A stretch of DNA of 20,057 bases from Balneolales bacterium (GTDB taxonomy: Bacteria; Bacteroidota; Rhodothermia; Balneolales; HLUCCA01): positions 1 to 20,057 of the forward strand of contig JAIUMT010000017.1 of the NCBI GenBank assembly GCA_022565415.1. Direction: 5' to 3'. Both the position numbers and the translations under genes were made by a program. The notes below the pieces were generated by a model that was not told where the DNA came from, did not search any database, and was given only the letters and a program-made list of their open reading frames with translations. The first letter of the stretch is position 1. Every line of letters starts with the position of its first letter. Shown in pieces: positions 1-8,137 of the stretch.

Positions 1-1
1 A

Positions 2-328
2 TACACCTTTTCCAGAATTCAGGCCGAATCCCGCCGTATTGCTGAGGCAATTGAAAACAGCATGGTGCCCGAAAAGATCGCGCCATCTCCCGCCCGATTT
101 CGACTCTACGATCTGCTCATTCTATATATAATTAAGGAACATCCGGAAAAAGCAGTCGGGATTTTCGTACAGCTATTTCAGAAGAACGGATTTGACGCCA
201 TGTTTCGGTTTTTGAGCGAGAAAACGTCTCCAGATGAGGACATTCGAATTATGGCCTCAGTGCCAAAGTATTCCGATTTTTTTGCAGCTATCTGGAAAAC
301 CAAACATCGATTCTCGGCACAGTTTTAA
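2..328 (+). CDS. crtY: Lycopene beta-cyclase, C-terminal fragment (5' end outside window)
   Basis: The reading frame is open from the window edge, so only the last 108 or so residues are present. The segment resembles the C-terminus of CrtY-type lycopene cyclases of Bacteroidota. Visible family-like features are a T-F-x-x-I-Q helix start, an R-F-R-L-Y-D segment, an I-F-x-x-L-F-x-K-N-G stretch, R-F-L-S-E-x-T and then D-I-R-I-M-x-S-V-P-K. Such enzymes convert lycopene to beta-carotene at the membrane, which would make the organism carotenoid-pigmented. The FAD-binding N-terminus is not in view, so activity cannot be judged. An internal ATG at position 62 is in frame but is not the true start, because the similarity continues upstream of it. 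It converges on the next gene. The call rests on recalled family resemblance. Confidence 0.65.
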   Translation, partial: YTFSRIQAESRRIAEAIENSMVPEKIAPSPARFRLYDLLILYIIKEHPEKAVGIFVQLFQKNGFDAMFRFLSEKTSPDEDIRIMASVPKYSDFFAAIWKTKHRFSAQF

Positions 329-374
329 TACCAATTCGTGATAACTACTGGCGGTCAACAACTGTCTTAAATCG

Positions 375-399
375 TGTTCAACATTCTGCGTTGTGAACA
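375..399. terminator. Weak inverted repeat between convergent genes
   Basis: TGTTCA (375-380) is complementary to TGAACA (394-399). Two more pairs are possible inside if one A is bulged, leaving a loop of about 8 nt. It lies in the 101-bp gap between two convergent genes, where a bidirectional terminator would be expected. There is no GC-rich stem and no T-run, so the call is weak. Nothing else is evident in this gap. Confidence 0.2.
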
Positions 400-429
400 G
401 ACTGAAGAGGCACCGACCTACCTCAACAA

Positions 430-1953
430 TCATCTCACATGAAGCACCCTCGGCGCACTTTCTTCACTATTTCGCCCAACAGCCGTAACTGCATAAAAGT
501 AAGATGACCCGTTTGAAATCGTATCTACAAACGTTGTTTCTCCGGTAATAGCTATACGCTTTGCAGAGTCTACACCAACAATCATTTTATCGGGTGAGGT
601 GAACTCCGGATAACGATATACGGCATATCTGCGAACCGATTCGTTCTCGCTCCAATAAATCGAAATTTGCCCGTTGTCGCCTTTCACATAGCGCATTTCT
701 TCGACCGGATCCGGCGTTTCCACTCCTTTCCAATCCATCACCGGAGTCAAAACCGGGTGCTTGAAATGGTTGGTTACGAGTGAGTCACGCAAACCCTTTG
801 GATTGCCTACAATATGCTCAGTTCGAAAGAAGATACTCCCCTGAACCGGATGTTCGTTGTTACGATTCAACGTAAGCTGACTCACTACTTCATCTTCTGC
901 CCAATCAAACGGAGCAAGCAGTCGATACGGGGCGAGCCCGACGTAAATGTGACGATTGTTTGCAGAAGCTGCCTCAGCCCACCATTTCATAAGTGGTTCG
1001 TATGGAGCGACTTCGTGCGAACGCTCCCAATACAACTGCGGTGTGATGTAATCGATGGTTCCTTCTTCGAGCCATTGCAACGGATTCGCATAAATTAGAT
1101 GATATCCCTCACCGCCACGGGTGTTTGCATCCGTGTTTTTACGAATCCCAAACGGACTTATACCAAATTTCACTAGCGGGTCCACCGACTGAATCGAATC
1201 GTTTACCTGCTCTACCATGCGGTCGATATTGTCGCGACGCCAGTCTTTGATGTCGTCGAATCCGCGATTGTTCGCATTGAAATGAGCCAAATCTTCGTCG
1301 GTAATGGCCGGGGTGTACGGATAAAAATAATCATCAAAGTGAATTCCGTCTAAATCGTATCGCCGTACTAAATCGACGACTATATTCGATATGAAATCAT
1401 TTACTGCGGGAACTCCCGGATTCAACATTAAATAGGTGCCACTACCAGATGGAAATGACAGAATCCAATCGGGTTGCGTTTGGGAGACGTGCGTTTCGTA
1501 GGTCGGATACGTATCGCTGTTTCTGTGGGCTCGGTACGGATTTAGCCAAGCATGAACCTCCATGCCGCGTTTGTGTCCCTCGACAATTACAAATCGGAGG
1601 GGATCGTAGAAAGGCTCGGGAGCTTTGCCTTGCGTTCCGGTTAGCCAATACGACCAGGGCTCGTACGGCGAAGGATACATAGCGTCGGCTTCGCTGCGCA
1701 CCTGAAAGAATACAGCGTTGAATCCGGCCGATTTCAGGTCGTCGAGCATCACTATCAGCTCTTCTTTTTGCTGTTCTACTGAAAGATTCCTATTCGATGG
1801 CCAGTCTAGATTCACAACTGTGGTAATCCAGGCTCCGCGTAATTCATTGGCAATTTTGGAATCTGGTTGACCTACATCATTACCTGAAAACCAGGTGTGT
1901 AAAAGCAAAATGAGTATAGGCAAAGCAAGAGCGGCGTATCGTTGAGGGGACAT
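430..1953 (-). CDS. Exported GH10-like glycoside hydrolase (GHL10/DUF187, YngK-like) with C-terminal Fn3-like domain
   Basis: I chose the ATG at 1953 (507 aa) over a TTG four codons upstream. The N-terminus has a short charged start and a hydrophobic segment (about residues 6-20) but no lipobox cysteine, so it is a signal peptide or membrane anchor. Residues about 37-360 match the GHL10 family (PF02638). They open with E-L-R-G-A-W-I-T-T-V, and F-F-Q-V-R, A-W-L-N-P-Y-R, L-D-G-I-H-F-D-D-Y-F-Y-P (about 201-212) and Y-I-T-P-Q-L-Y-W follow. The conserved acidic pair in the H-F-D-D-Y motif is a plausible part of the active site. Residues about 425-507 look like a fibronectin type III domain. Family members are proposed to act on cell-wall or other extracellular glycans, but the substrate here is unknown. 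It is the last gene of a five-gene minus-strand run, 55 bp after the TPR gene. Confidence 0.85.
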   Translation of the reverse strand: MSPQRYAALALPILILLLHTWFSGNDVGQPDSKIANELRGAWITTVVNLDWPSNRNLSVEQQKEELIVMLDDLKSAGFNAVFFQVRSEADAMYPSPYEPWSYWLTGTQGKAPEPFYDPLRFVIVEGHKRGMEVHAWLNPYRAHRNSDTYPTYETHVSQTQPDWILSFPSGSGTYLMLNPGVPAVNDFISNIVVDLVRRYDLDGIHFDDYFYPYTPAITDEDLAHFNANNRGFDDIKDWRRDNIDRMVEQVNDSIQSVDPLVKFGISPFGIRKNTDANTRGGEGYHLIYANPLQWLEEGTIDYITPQLYWERSHEVAPYEPLMKWWAEAASANNRHIYVGLAPYRLLAPFDWAEDEVVSQLTLNRNNEHPVQGSIFFRTEHIVGNPKGLRDSLVTNHFKHPVLTPVMDWKGVETPDPVEEMRYVKGDNGQISIYWSENESVRRYAVYRYPEFTSPDKMIVGVDSAKRIAITGETTFVDTISNGSSYFYAVTAVGRNSEESAPRVLHVR

Positions 1954-2008
1954 AAAAATGAGCAAATTGAATGGGTAAAATCTGCTCTAACGATACGAAA
2001 ATACGGGC

Positions 2009-2953
2009 TTATTGCAAAGCTTGAAGTCGTTCGCGCGACAAGTCAACCAAAACAGGCACGGGAACATCACGAAGTTTAAGAGCTTCCCGATACCCTGCGG
2101 CAGCTTGATCCGGCTGGCCCATTAACTCCAAAACACGCGCCCGATTATAATGAAATATGATATTCTCAGGATATTTCCCCACAAGGATGTCGAGATGCCT
2201 GATGGAGTCGTCGAATCGCTGCTCTTGCTCGTAAAAGTAGGCCAGAAACATTCCGGCATCATTGCTGATGTAGCTATTGCTGTGTGCTGCTTGTTCAAGG
2301 ATTTCAAAACCCTTCTCGACACTTCCAGAAAGTCCGGCGAGTCGGGCAATCCATCGAGCCTCCCGTGGAATTGATCCAATCATGTACTCGAACACTCCCT
2401 GACCCATAAGCGTATTCGGGTCGTCATCATCCATCGATAGTAAAACTTTCGTAAACGAATGACCGGTTACCCCGCTCGAAATGGCTGTTCTGTAACGTTT
2501 TTCGCTAGCTGCGACGAGACTTCGGTAGCCGTGGAGTCCGCCCATGAGCAGAATAACGGATGTATCTTGAGGTGATTCTTTTAGGATTTGGTCGCCAATC
2601 GCGATCGCATTCGACGATGAGCTCAAAAAAGCATCTGCATCAGAAGACTGATATCCTCCGAAAAAATACGACCAGAACGGAATCATTGCCTCGAAGAAAT
2701 GAATTCGTAGGTCGTTGTTCTCTAACGAGCGAAGTTCGCTTAGCAACTCTTTAGTTTTGTCCCAGTCGGCGCTGTAAAATGCGTCGATGGCATGATTTAG
2801 CGAAGCCTCAAAAGAAGCGTCACCCGCCTTAACGGGATCGACTTCAGAAAAGGATACTGACTGAACTCTTTGCTGGGCAAATCCTGTGGTTGCCAACAAA
2901 ATTATGCCCAGAGTTAGAGCGATGCGTAGAATCTTTTTTACGATGTAATCCAT
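2009..2953 (-). CDS. Exported tetratricopeptide-repeat protein
   Basis: The 314-aa product begins with a Lys/Arg-containing N-terminus, a hydrophobic core and F-A-Q at 25-27, a typical signal peptide, so it is probably periplasmic. The rest is alpha-helical. TPR-like repeats are clearest near the C-terminus (about 225-310), including I-R-H-L-D-I-L-V-G-K-Y-P-E-N and the Y-N-R-A-R-V-L-E-L-M-G-Q helix pair. A middle segment with Y-M-I-G-S-I-P and R-W-I-A-R-L-A-G (about 190-210) recalls a bacterial TPR family with distant likeness to DUF3808/IML2. TPRs bind partner proteins, and no catalytic motif is visible. It lies 18 bp after the symporter gene and 55 bp before the hydrolase gene on the same strand. 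Its specific role is unknown. Confidence 0.8.
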   Translation of the reverse strand: MDYIVKKILRIALTLGIILLATTGFAQQRVQSVSFSEVDPVKAGDASFEASLNHAIDAFYSADWDKTKELLSELRSLENNDLRIHFFEAMIPFWSYFFGGYQSSDADAFLSSSSNAIAIGDQILKESPQDTSVILLMGGLHGYRSLVAASEKRYRTAISSGVTGHSFTKVLLSMDDDDPNTLMGQGVFEYMIGSIPREARWIARLAGLSGSVEKGFEILEQAAHSNSYISNDAGMFLAYFYEQEQRFDDSIRHLDILVGKYPENIIFHYNRARVLELMGQPDQAAAGYREALKLRDVPVPVLVDLSRERLQALQ

Positions 2954-2971
2954 ACGATAGCTAACGCAGGA

Positions 2972-4273
2972 TTAATCGTCGTAGTGTGCTTCACCAAGTT
3001 TACCTTCCATGTGTGCAACCGCAACAGAGACAGCAGCATCACCGGTAATATTCACCGCAGTTCTACACATATCCAGAATACGGTCAACGCCCAGAATTAA
3101 CGCAATACCTTCGATCGGAACATCAATAGATTTCAGAACGATAACCAACATGATGATGCCCGCTCCCGGCACGCCAGCGGCACCGATAGATGCAAGCAAC
3201 GCCGTTAATACGATGGTAATTTGCTGAAATAGCGTAAGATCGATGCCAACTGCGCCGGCAATAAACACGGCAGCAACAGCCTGATACAAACTCGTTCCAT
3301 CCATGTTGATGGTAGCTCCGACAGGAAGCACAAAACTAGCTACTTCCTCTTCTACACCCAGGTTATGCTGAACACGCTCCATCGTTACGGGAAGTGTTGC
3401 GGCACTCGAACTGGTCGAAAATCCAAGTAACAAAGCCGGACGAATTCCTCGGAGGAAGTCTCTGAGCGACATTTTGCTATAGAATTTAAACAACGTTGAG
3501 TAAACCAGAAGCACATGAAGCAGCAAGCCGATGATTACCGCCAACATATACCAACCGAGTGCTTTAAGCAGATTTAGAGCCTGAGATAGATCGTCGCCGG
3601 CCAGATCGACGATCACTGATGCGAGTAAGGCGAACACCCCATACGGTGCCATGAGCATAATCACATCCACGATTCGTATTATCACATCGTTCATGGCATC
3701 GAAAAAATTCACCAAGACCGCACTTTTCTCATTTTTTATCTGAATTATCCCGATTCCGAAAATAATGGCCACGAACACGACCTGAAGCATAGCTCCGTTG
3801 TTGGATGCGGCCTCGAAAAGGTTTTCAGGAACGATATCGACCAGTGGTTGCAGCGGACTTCGATCACGAACGGCATCTGCAGATTCTGCCCTACCGTCGA
3901 GATTATCTTCGTAGCTGAGCATTAAGCTCTGCTTGGTTTCTTCGGGAAGTGCCGTCCAGGGCCGTACAACGTTCACGACAAGGAGTCCGATGGTGATGGC
4001 AAATATTGTTGTCACCATGTAGATACCAATCGTTCGCCCACCCATGCGCGATAGCTTGTTAATATCGTTGAGATTGGCCACACCAACTATGAGGGATGCC
4101 AAAACAAGTGGAACTGCAATCAACTTAAGCAGATTGACAAAAATGGTTCCGAAAGGTCTGACGAAGTCGTTGGTAAATGAATTTAGGCCAAACTCGGTGC
4201 TTAGGAGTCCCCAAATTAGGCCGAGAAAAAGACCGATTATGATTTGCCAGTGAAGTTTTTTATACCATGACAT
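2972..4273 (-). CDS. Dicarboxylate/amino acid:cation symporter (DAACS/SDF family, GltP/DctA-like)
   Basis: This 433-aa multi-pass inner-membrane transporter has the family hallmarks. The serine-rich hairpin HP1 S-T-S-S-S-A-A-T-L-P is at 286-295, the cation-site N-M-D-G-T at 323-327, HP2 A-A-G-V-P-G-A-G at 365-372, and D-M-C-R-T-A-V-N-I-T-G-D-A at 401-413. The Arg at 404 occupies the place of GltPh Arg397, which contacts an acidic side-chain carboxylate. This points to glutamate, aspartate or C4-dicarboxylates rather than neutral amino acids. A hydrophilic insertion (about 112-142) between helices may be a periplasmic loop. Its first codons overlap the end of the upstream DUF92 gene by 14 bp, so translational coupling is likely. 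The exact substrate and coupling ion cannot be read from sequence. Confidence 0.95.
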   Translation of the reverse strand: MSWYKKLHWQIIIGLFLGLIWGLLSTEFGLNSFTNDFVRPFGTIFVNLLKLIAVPLVLASLIVGVANLNDINKLSRMGGRTIGIYMVTTIFAITIGLLVVNVVRPWTALPEETKQSLMLSYEDNLDGRAESADAVRDRSPLQPLVDIVPENLFEAASNNGAMLQVVFVAIIFGIGIIQIKNEKSAVLVNFFDAMNDVIIRIVDVIMLMAPYGVFALLASVIVDLAGDDLSQALNLLKALGWYMLAVIIGLLLHVLLVYSTLFKFYSKMSLRDFLRGIRPALLLGFSTSSSAATLPVTMERVQHNLGVEEEVASFVLPVGATINMDGTSLYQAVAAVFIAGAVGIDLTLFQQITIVLTALLASIGAAGVPGAGIIMLVIVLKSIDVPIEGIALILGVDRILDMCRTAVNITGDAAVSVAVAHMEGKLGEAHYDD

Positions 4274-5102
4274 AGACTAGAATATTGAATAAGATGAATC
4301 CATAAAGCATACCAAATCCGGTAGCAAGGAAATTGACGGTGTTGTTTGCGTGATAGTCGCCTGAGACCAGCATTACCGGCAAGCGACGTTTTCCTGTCTG
4401 AAATATGGCTCCGAGTAGAGAATCAGTTAAGCTGCCCAGAAATCCGGCGAGACCAATGGATACAGCTGAAATTACAATAAAGTTCTTGGGGAAATACAGT
4501 GAAACTGCGGCAATTAAGGCAGCTCCGGCGATGGCTGCGAGGGTACCGGGAATGCTAATTCCGCCATCTGTTCCGGCATCAACTCGTTTAAAAGATGTAA
4601 TCAGCCACGTTTTACTGTTCTTATATCGAGTTCCGATTTCGGTGGCCCAGGTGTCTGAGGTTGCCGTTGCAATGGAAGCAAACGCTCCAATCAAAAACAT
4701 ATCGGCCTTAGCTACGAACCATAAAAAGATGCACATGATGAACCAAAATGCATTCGCCCAAACCTGAACCCCCGATCGCCGGCTCATTTTCTGTTTATAC
4801 AAGTTGTCTGTTAAAACAGTTGAGGACCCGAATGGGAGTCCGACAAGATTAGACGTGAGAAAGAACAGAATAAGAAGTATGGTTGCCTCCATTCCGCCAA
4901 ATCCGAAGGTAATTGCTCCGATTACAATCGACGATCTTGCTCCGTCTATTGTAAGAAAATTCAAAAAAAATGCCAAGAATGCCACGCCCGTGGCCAATAG
5001 TACAGCCAACAAGAGCACATAGCGCTCAATAATGGTGGCTTCCAACACGAACAACGCCACCGTCAAAAAAATAACTATATAGTTTATTTTCCGGTCGCTC
5101 AA
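4260..5102 (-). CDS. DUF92 family integral membrane protein (TMEM19/VTE6-like)
   Basis: The 280-aa protein has many membrane segments and the DUF92 signatures: T-I-D-G-A near 51-55, S-D-T-W-A-T-E-I-G at 149-157, G-T-D-G-G-I-S-I-P-G-T at 177-187, G-S-L-T-D-S-L-L-G-A-I-F-Q at 223-235 and N-N-T-V-N-F at 253-258. A plant member, VTE6, is a phytyl-phosphate kinase in tocopherol synthesis, and human TMEM19 is another member. Bacterial members are mostly uncharacterised, so an isoprenoid-phosphate kinase role is only a possibility. The start is TTG at 5102, supported by an AAGGA about 9 nt upstream (overlapping the previous stop region) and by the lack of a nearby in-frame ATG. It begins 11 bp after the DUF3098-like gene ends and overlaps the symporter gene by 14 bp. 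Confidence 0.88.
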   Translation of the reverse strand: MSDRKINYIVIFLTVALFVLEATIIERYVLLLAVLLATGVAFLAFFLNFLTIDGARSSIVIGAITFGFGGMEATILLILFFLTSNLVGLPFGSSTVLTDNLYKQKMSRRSGVQVWANAFWFIMCIFLWFVAKADMFLIGAFASIATATSDTWATEIGTRYKNSKTWLITSFKRVDAGTDGGISIPGTLAAIAGAALIAAVSLYFPKNFIVISAVSIGLAGFLGSLTDSLLGAIFQTGKRRLPVMLVSGDYHANNTVNFLATGFGMLYGFILFNILVYVMV

Positions 5103-5113
5103 AAGGTGAATCC

Positions 5114-5386
5114 TTATACTTTTTCTGCTGTTTCGGTGCTATCTGCAGATGGATCTGTTTTCATTATTCCAAAAACAACCAGAATAAATCCACCAATTAT
5201 AAGCAGAGGCGACACATACAATGAAAACCAACCAAGAAATTCGTTTTCAATATACATCCCACCAAAACCGACCATTAATGATAAAACGGCAATAAGCAAA
5301 AGCTGGTAATTCTGAGGTCCAAGTAACATCTGTTTCTCGGAGAGTAACTTCTGGACTTTTTTCCTTCTTGGTGATCGTTGAGCCAT
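5114..5386 (-). CDS. Small two-helix membrane protein, DUF3098-like
   Basis: The 90-aa protein has a basic N-terminus (R-R-K-K near 7-10), then L-L-G-P-Q-N-Y-Q-L-L-L-I (about 21-32) leading into two predicted membrane helices (about 28-45 and 52-73), and an acidic Ser/Thr-rich tail. The pattern G-x-x-N-Y-x-x-x-L-I before helix one and S-P-L-L-I-I-G-G-F before the end of helix two fits DUF3098, a small Bacteroidota family with no known function. The ATG at 5386 is the only reasonable start. It is the first gene of the five-gene minus-strand run and faces the maf operon across a 169-bp divergent gap. Family assignment is from recalled pattern only. Confidence 0.7.
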   Translation of the reverse strand: MAQRSPRRKKVQKLLSEKQMLLGPQNYQLLLIAVLSLMVGFGGMYIENEFLGWFSLYVSPLLIIGGFILVVFGIMKTDPSADSTETAEKV

Positions 5387-5555
5387 AATCTGAGGTTGTA
5401 TGTATATTCAGTTTTATTCTTTGAGCTGAGTGCTTAATCTAATACGGATTTCTCTGCCAACAAAACGCTAAAATACTGCGAAATTTTCAATTAAATGAGG
5501 TTCACTTCAAAAACCCTTACTTTACGACATTATCCAGTCACACTCACGTAATTTC
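5387..5555. promoter_or_regulatory. Divergent intergenic region holding promoters of both flanking operons
   Basis: This 169-bp AT-rich gap separates two divergent gene runs, so both must be transcribed from here. I looked for sigma-70-like (TTGACA/TATAAT) and Bacteroidota-like (TTG / TAnnTTTG) pairs. I found only partial matches, such as TACTTTAC near 5519-5526 on the plus strand and TATTTTAG on the minus strand near 5469-5476, neither with a well-spaced upstream element. No long inverted repeat or riboswitch-like structure is evident. There is no Shine-Dalgarno sequence before the maf ATG. Confidence 0.4.
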
Positions 5556-6149
5556 ATGAAAATCATTCTCGCTTCGGGTAGTCCGCGACGCCATCTTTTG
5601 TTAAATATGATTAACCTCCCGCATGAGGTAATACCCAGTACCGTTGATGAAATTGTTAATCCCGCACTGAAACCGCACGAAGTTGCCGAGGAACTCGCAC
5701 TTCAAAAAGGGTCTGATGTGGCTCAATCAAACCCCGGAAAACTGATTATCGCAGCAGATACCATTGTTGTTCTGGATGATGTCATTCTTGGCAAACCATC
5801 CGATTTCAGCGAAGCTTTTGCGATGTTATCCCAACTCAGCGGAAGAACACACGAAGTTATCACTGGTGTGGCACTCATTAAAGGTAATGCATTAGAGAAA
5901 ACGGTGTTTCACGTAAGCACCTCCGTTACCTTTGCCAAACTCACTCCTGCCGAAATCAAGGCTTACATCCAAACCGGTTCGCCTATGGATAAAGCGGGAT
6001 CTTACGGAATTCAAGACGATTTTGGCAGCTTGTTCGTTAGCCGTATTGATGGCGACTATTTCAACGTAGTCGGACTCCCAATTCAGAAGCTCTACGAAAC
6101 ACTTAAATCATTTGAACCCAAAGCTGTTGAGCAAATAATTCAATCATGA
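5556..6149 (+). CDS. maf: Maf/YhdE-type nucleoside triphosphate pyrophosphatase (dTTP/UTP)
   Basis: The 197-aa product is full length for the Maf family. Maf proteins hydrolyse non-canonical or certain canonical nucleotides to monophosphate and pyrophosphate. The N-terminal substrate loop is L-A-S-G-S-P-R-R (5-12), the catalytic Asp lies in A-A-D-T-I-V (66-71, D68), followed by G-K-P-S-D (79-83), L-S-G-R-T-H-E-V (94-101) and M-D-K-A-G-S-Y-G-I-Q (144-153). S-G-S-P-R-R with Y-G-I-Q fits the YhdE (dTTP/UTP) subfamily better than YceF (7-methyl-GTP). It is the first gene of the plus-strand run, and its stop overlaps the next start as ATGA, so the downstream gene is probably translationally coupled. 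Confidence 0.95.
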   Translation: MKIILASGSPRRHLLLNMINLPHEVIPSTVDEIVNPALKPHEVAEELALQKGSDVAQSNPGKLIIAADTIVVLDDVILGKPSDFSEAFAMLSQLSGRTHEVITGVALIKGNALEKTVFHVSTSVTFAKLTPAEIKAYIQTGSPMDKAGSYGIQDDFGSLFVSRIDGDYFNVVGLPIQKLYETLKSFEPKAVEQIIQS

Positions 6150-8137
6150 TGCGCATTTTCCTGTTTTCTATCGTTCTTTGTTCTATTCTAATTGTGGATG
6201 TGCACGAATCATTTGCACAACGCAGTCAGCAGTATTCTGTGGCGATGCAGTACATGAGGCAAAATGAGTACGAAAAAGCGTATGAAATCCTAAAGGGTTT
6301 GGTTGAGCGGGAACCTGGTAATTTCCCGGTGTTTGATCAGGCTTTGAATGCTTTGGTCGAGCTGAAACGCTATGATGAGGCCATTGATATGGCTACACGT
6401 CGACTTGGTCGCGACTATCAGGATATTGTGGTGGCAACCCGTCTTGGAGAACTTCATCATCTAAACGACGATACCGAAAAAGCTTACGAGGTTTGGCAAC
6501 GAACACTCGACGCGAATTCTAGCTCCCTTCAAGCTTACAGATATATTGGCGATATGATGCGAAATCGCAGGGAATATGCCAAATCCGTTGAACTTTACGA
6601 GACTGCACGAACAAAATTCAATAATAAAACCCTGTTTTTCACCGAAATCACAACCAATTACATGGCTATGGGTCGGCACGACCTGGCCGTGAATAACCTG
6701 GTTGATGTGCTTGAAGCTTCACCCGGCAACAGCACATTTGTACAGCGGCAAATTATTGCTTTTGATGAACCTGCGGTTGTTGAACTTGCCATTGTCGAAC
6801 TGAGCGAACGGTCGAGAAGCCTTTCGCGTGGATCAGCGGAGTACATCGCTTTTCAGGAAGTTAGCATCGCCTTGTTGCTGGAACAACGCCTGTTTCGCAG
6901 AGCCTTGGTTACGGCAAGGTCCCTTGAATCGGTGGCAAGCGAGGGATCCTGGCCCGTGTACACTATTGCCAATCGACTGCGGTCTCAAGAACAATTCGAA
7001 CTGGCCGACGAGGCCTATCAGTTTTACGCCGACCGCGACCGGCACCAGTTACAGGCTCGAAGTCGCGAAGATAGAGCAACGCTTTACATACTTTGGAGCC
7101 GATCGTTAACGGCCAAAAACATCGACTATGACGGCAAGGCCACCGAACTCTACGAAAAAGCAGATCAGATTTTACAGGACCTCCTTCAGCAATTTCCGAA
7201 TTATCAGCGCAGAACGGAGGTGCTTTCAACAAAAGCCGATCTGGCACTAGATTATCTAAAAAACGTGTCTCAGGCAGAACATTATTTGACTCAAATTCAA
7301 CAGCTCCCAAGCAATAGCCAAAATGAAATCATTGCAGGGTATGTAGAAGGACGAATTCTGATGTTTAAGGGCTCGCACAGTTTGGCTCGTGTTCAACTCA
7401 CGCGGGCTAACCGAAATGCCCGATCCGGGGAATGGGCCGAAAGAACCCGATATTTCCTGGCACTAAATGATTTCTACACCGGAGATTTCGAGTTTGCCGC
7501 AATTCAAATGCGTCCGCTAGAACGACTCAGCACAAGTTACTATGCAAACGACGCTCTGAAACTGCGCCTCTGGATTCAGGAAGGTCGCATCGACGACGAG
7601 CCAACCGATGAACTAAAGCGATTTTCCCGCGCCCGATTTTTGTTCGATACCGGCAATGTAGAAGAAGCTATAGAACAGGTACTTCCGCTCATTACAACCA
7701 CCCAAAACGTGCCCCTTCGCGGAGAAGCATTGCTTTTAGGAGCCGATTATCTGCGCACAGTGAATGCCGGAATCACGTTTTCCATGCTAGATAAGTCGTT
7801 AAAGGGCGGATTCAACGGTCCCCAACGCGAACGGTTGATGTGGGAACGAGCTCGCATAGCAGACGGCATTTCAAGGCTGATATCCTCAAATGAGTCAGTC
7901 GAGTTGAATGATGTCCCCGGCAATCTTACTCCCCTTTTCGAATGGACTCAAACCTCCGAAGATTGCACCGTTTTTCTGCGTTGTTACTCACAGCCAATTC
8001 AAAATACAACCACAAGCGACCGAACAGAGCAGGTTTTCACCCTGTACGAAGACATTCTGTTCGAATACCCACAAGGTTTTTATGCCGACGCCATCAGAAA
8101 CCGCCTCCGTGAAATTCAATCTGAAATAAATCTATGA
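6146..8137 (+). CDS. Large exported tetratricopeptide-repeat protein
   Basis: The 663-aa product has a signal peptide: Met-Met-Arg, a hydrophobic core and S-F-A-Q at about 22-25. Nearly the whole mature part is helical repeats. The clearest TPRs are at about 30-165, with A-M-Q-Y-M-R-Q-N-E-Y-E-K-A-Y-E-I-L and Y-I-G-D-M-M-R-N-R-R-E-Y-A-K-S-V-E-L-Y as typical A/B helices. A motif F-P-N-Y-Q-R-R-T-E-V (about 350) and the last 25 residues (Y-E-D-I-L-F-E-Y-P-Q-G-F-Y) recall repeats of YbgF/BamD-type periplasmic scaffolds. No enzymatic domain is visible. Two adjacent ATGs (6146 and 6149) are possible starts. The gene overlaps both maf and the downstream gene by ATGA, so it sits inside a coupled operon. 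I infer a periplasmic or outer-membrane-associated scaffold of unknown partner. Confidence 0.85.
   Translation: MMRIFLFSIVLCSILIVDVHESFAQRSQQYSVAMQYMRQNEYEKAYEILKGLVEREPGNFPVFDQALNALVELKRYDEAIDMATRRLGRDYQDIVVATRLGELHHLNDDTEKAYEVWQRTLDANSSSLQAYRYIGDMMRNRREYAKSVELYETARTKFNNKTLFFTEITTNYMAMGRHDLAVNNLVDVLEASPGNSTFVQRQIIAFDEPAVVELAIVELSERSRSLSRGSAEYIAFQEVSIALLLEQRLFRRALVTARSLESVASEGSWPVYTIANRLRSQEQFELADEAYQFYADRDRHQLQARSREDRATLYILWSRSLTAKNIDYDGKATELYEKADQILQDLLQQFPNYQRRTEVLSTKADLALDYLKNVSQAEHYLTQIQQLPSNSQNEIIAGYVEGRILMFKGSHSLARVQLTRANRNARSGEWAERTRYFLALNDFYTGDFEFAAIQMRPLERLSTSYYANDALKLRLWIQEGRIDDEPTDELKRFSRARFLFDTGNVEEAIEQVLPLITTTQNVPLRGEALLLGADYLRTVNAGITFSMLDKSLKGGFNGPQRERLMWERARIADGISRLISSNESVELNDVPGNLTPLFEWTQTSEDCTVFLRCYSQPIQNTTTSDRTEQVFTLYEDILFEYPQGFYADAIRNRLREIQSEINL

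Noticed and set aside
1954..1965. TTG start giving a four-residue longer GH10-like hydrolase
   Set aside because: The ATG at 1953 gives a normal signal peptide, and the TTG has no better ribosome-binding site.
4405..4767. Plus-strand open frame of 120 codons inside the DUF92 gene
   Set aside because: It lies wholly antisense to a clear gene, has no family-like motif and is explained by codon composition.
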